64,000 bases of DNA from Panicum virgatum (taxonomy: Eukaryota; Streptophyta; Magnoliopsida; Poales; Poaceae). The stretch covers positions 4,131,015 to 4,195,014 of the forward strand of contig NC_053146.1 in NCBI RefSeq assembly GCF_016808335.1. Direction: 5' to 3'. Below are positions 62,786 through 64,000 of the stretch, piece by piece. Below the pieces are notes generated by a model. That model was not told the origin of the DNA. It worked only from the letters and a program-made list of their open reading frames with translations, and ran no database searches. The translations under genes were made by a program, and so were the position numbers. Each line of letters starts with the position of its first letter. Position 1 is the stretch's first letter.

Positions 62786-64000
62786 AACTAAAGTAAAGCC
62801 ATGGCTAAAGTTTAGACGTCTAAATTTTAGTTGGCTAAAATTAGCCCTGTTTTATTTGAATATGACGAAGGTATTTTGGTATTTTGCTATCCGCTGTTAG
62901 AAATTAGCTCTCATTAGCTGAATTTGGAAGGCTAATGAACTAAGCTTTAGTTATCAGGGATTCAGGGTGTTAGTTGGCTAATTTCCGGTCCTGTTTGGAT
63001 CATCCAAACAGGGCCCAAAATGATACTTATAATACGATCCTTGACAGTTCTCACACGTCAATTCGGTCCTATTTGAAACGCAAAAATACCAAGTTCCCGC
63101 GTTCGAAACTGAAGTGGAGTTCTTTATGAACACGCAGTACGTACGATACGATAATCGCAAGAGCAAAATATGATGACTTTTTGACCAAGGCTGGACCAAG
63201 TTGTCGAGTGTTTACATGCACGTGCTAAGCTGCTGCTGCTGGGATTTAACAAAGCCGGCACGCTTTTCTCGCTCTTTTTCTCTACTGACCTCACCAAAGT
63301 GCCTGGCACTAACTTGCGTACTTGCTCGGCAGGGTTAAGCTTAATGACGCGCCTAATTACGTGTTACGCGCACGCACGCTAAATATTAACCACTGCACCG
63401 GCTGGATCACGCAACTCATGACGTACGACGTCCCCCTCTCTGATTTGCAAGTTGCAAAAGAGGATACGATGACAGTGGCGCTCGCGCGTCATGCTGGTCG
63501 TACGTCATCGTCGTCGCCGCCGCAAGTGGAATGGCCGGCCGGCCGGCCGGCGGCCGGGTCGGAGGGAGAACCCAAAACGGCGTGATCTCCTAGCTACGGA
63601 GTAGGCAGCTAGCTTTACCGATCGACAAGCAAGTGGGATTTTGTGACAGAACCGCCAAGTTAAACGGCTTAATTAAGCGTAATGGCCATCATTTGAACGC
63701 ATCAGGCGCATTAGCTTAATTAAGTGTAACCTGACAGCCTGTTTCCAACCCACAGGCCGATCGAAACACACCAGAAGTCTCGCGCGACGGCGAGCACAGA
63801 CGGTACCAGCATAATATAATTTCCCAAAAATAGATAATAACATAAATATTTATAAAACAGCTTTAAATTTAGAATTTACATAAAATAAATAACAGCAGCG
63901 GAAGAGAATATGACCTGAGAGAAGGAAATTTGATTGAGAACCAATAAAATAAAACGATAACTATGAACACGTGAGGACGTCACATCGAGCCCACTGATGC
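62786..64000. other. gene-free stretch to the window end
   Basis: No gene recognised. CCTGTTTGGAT and its inverse near 62990-63015 suggest another small MITE end. A (GGCC)n run lies at 63533-63548. The last 200 bp are AT-rich and could begin another repeat that runs off the window. Confidence 0.4.

Noticed and set aside
63533..63560. (GGCC)n run as a regulatory site
   Set aside because: Simple-sequence repeat with no adjacent gene.

Overview
This is nuclear DNA from a grass (Poaceae), probably a panicoid. The evidence is a very GC-rich, intronless NCED gene, an Au-type SINE, several Stowaway and Tourist MITEs, CACTA elements whose subterminal repeats read TTTGCCGAGTG, and large Ty3 elements of the Tekay and Retand (Tat) types. 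Species cannot be fixed from the sequence alone. Only two ordinary host genes are well supported: a 9-cis-epoxycarotenoid dioxygenase (NCED, 55396-57156, +), the rate-limiting step of abscisic acid synthesis, and a one-finger C2H2 protein with a C-terminal EAR repression motif (26030-26581, -). Nearly everything else is transposable-element DNA, much of it nested with readable target-site duplications (TSDs).

Layout. 1-4150: three small DNA transposons (CACTA 693-1978, a 540-bp TIR element 2191-2730, CACTA 3310-3882). 4152-16655: an LTR element with a Transposase_28-type gag-like ORF, split by a 10.4-kb Tekay chromovirus on the minus strand (4353-14796). 16668-18269: a CACTA-like element holding a solo LTR (17400-17792) of the same LTR family as its neighbour. 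18298-19077: a hAT MITE and a Stowaway. 19103-23172: a PIF/Harbinger-like element split by a complete 3.3-kb hAT transposon (19718-23047) with an uninterrupted 773-residue transposase. 24.4-25.4 kb: a MITE and two tRNA-derived SINEs in opposite orientation. 26.0-28.1 kb: the C2H2-EAR gene, with a CACTA element about 130 bp upstream of its TATA box. 28.6-37.3 kb: MITEs, an Au SINE and a solo LTR.

37728-51333 is a structurally complete Retand/Tat-lineage element on the minus strand, with two 1217-bp LTRs and TSD CATTT. Between integrase and the 3' LTR it carries an antisense (+) gene cassette: a short acidic protein, then a five-exon gene for a plant mobile domain (PMD) plus coiled-coil protein whose splice sites are all still readable. 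Three copies of a perfect hairpin lie where this gene and the pol gene converge. 51.3-55 kb is mostly unannotated DNA with a LINE remnant. The NCED gene follows. 57.9-62.8 kb is a MITE cluster in which a deleted copia-type LTR element (59053-62220) sits inside a Tourist MITE.

No CRISPR arrays, rRNA genes or genuine tRNA genes were seen. The coding interest is (1) NCED, (2) C2H2-EAR, (3) the intact hAT transposase, and (4) the antisense PMD cassette of the Retand element. All polyprotein genes of the LTR elements are broken by stops or frameshifts.
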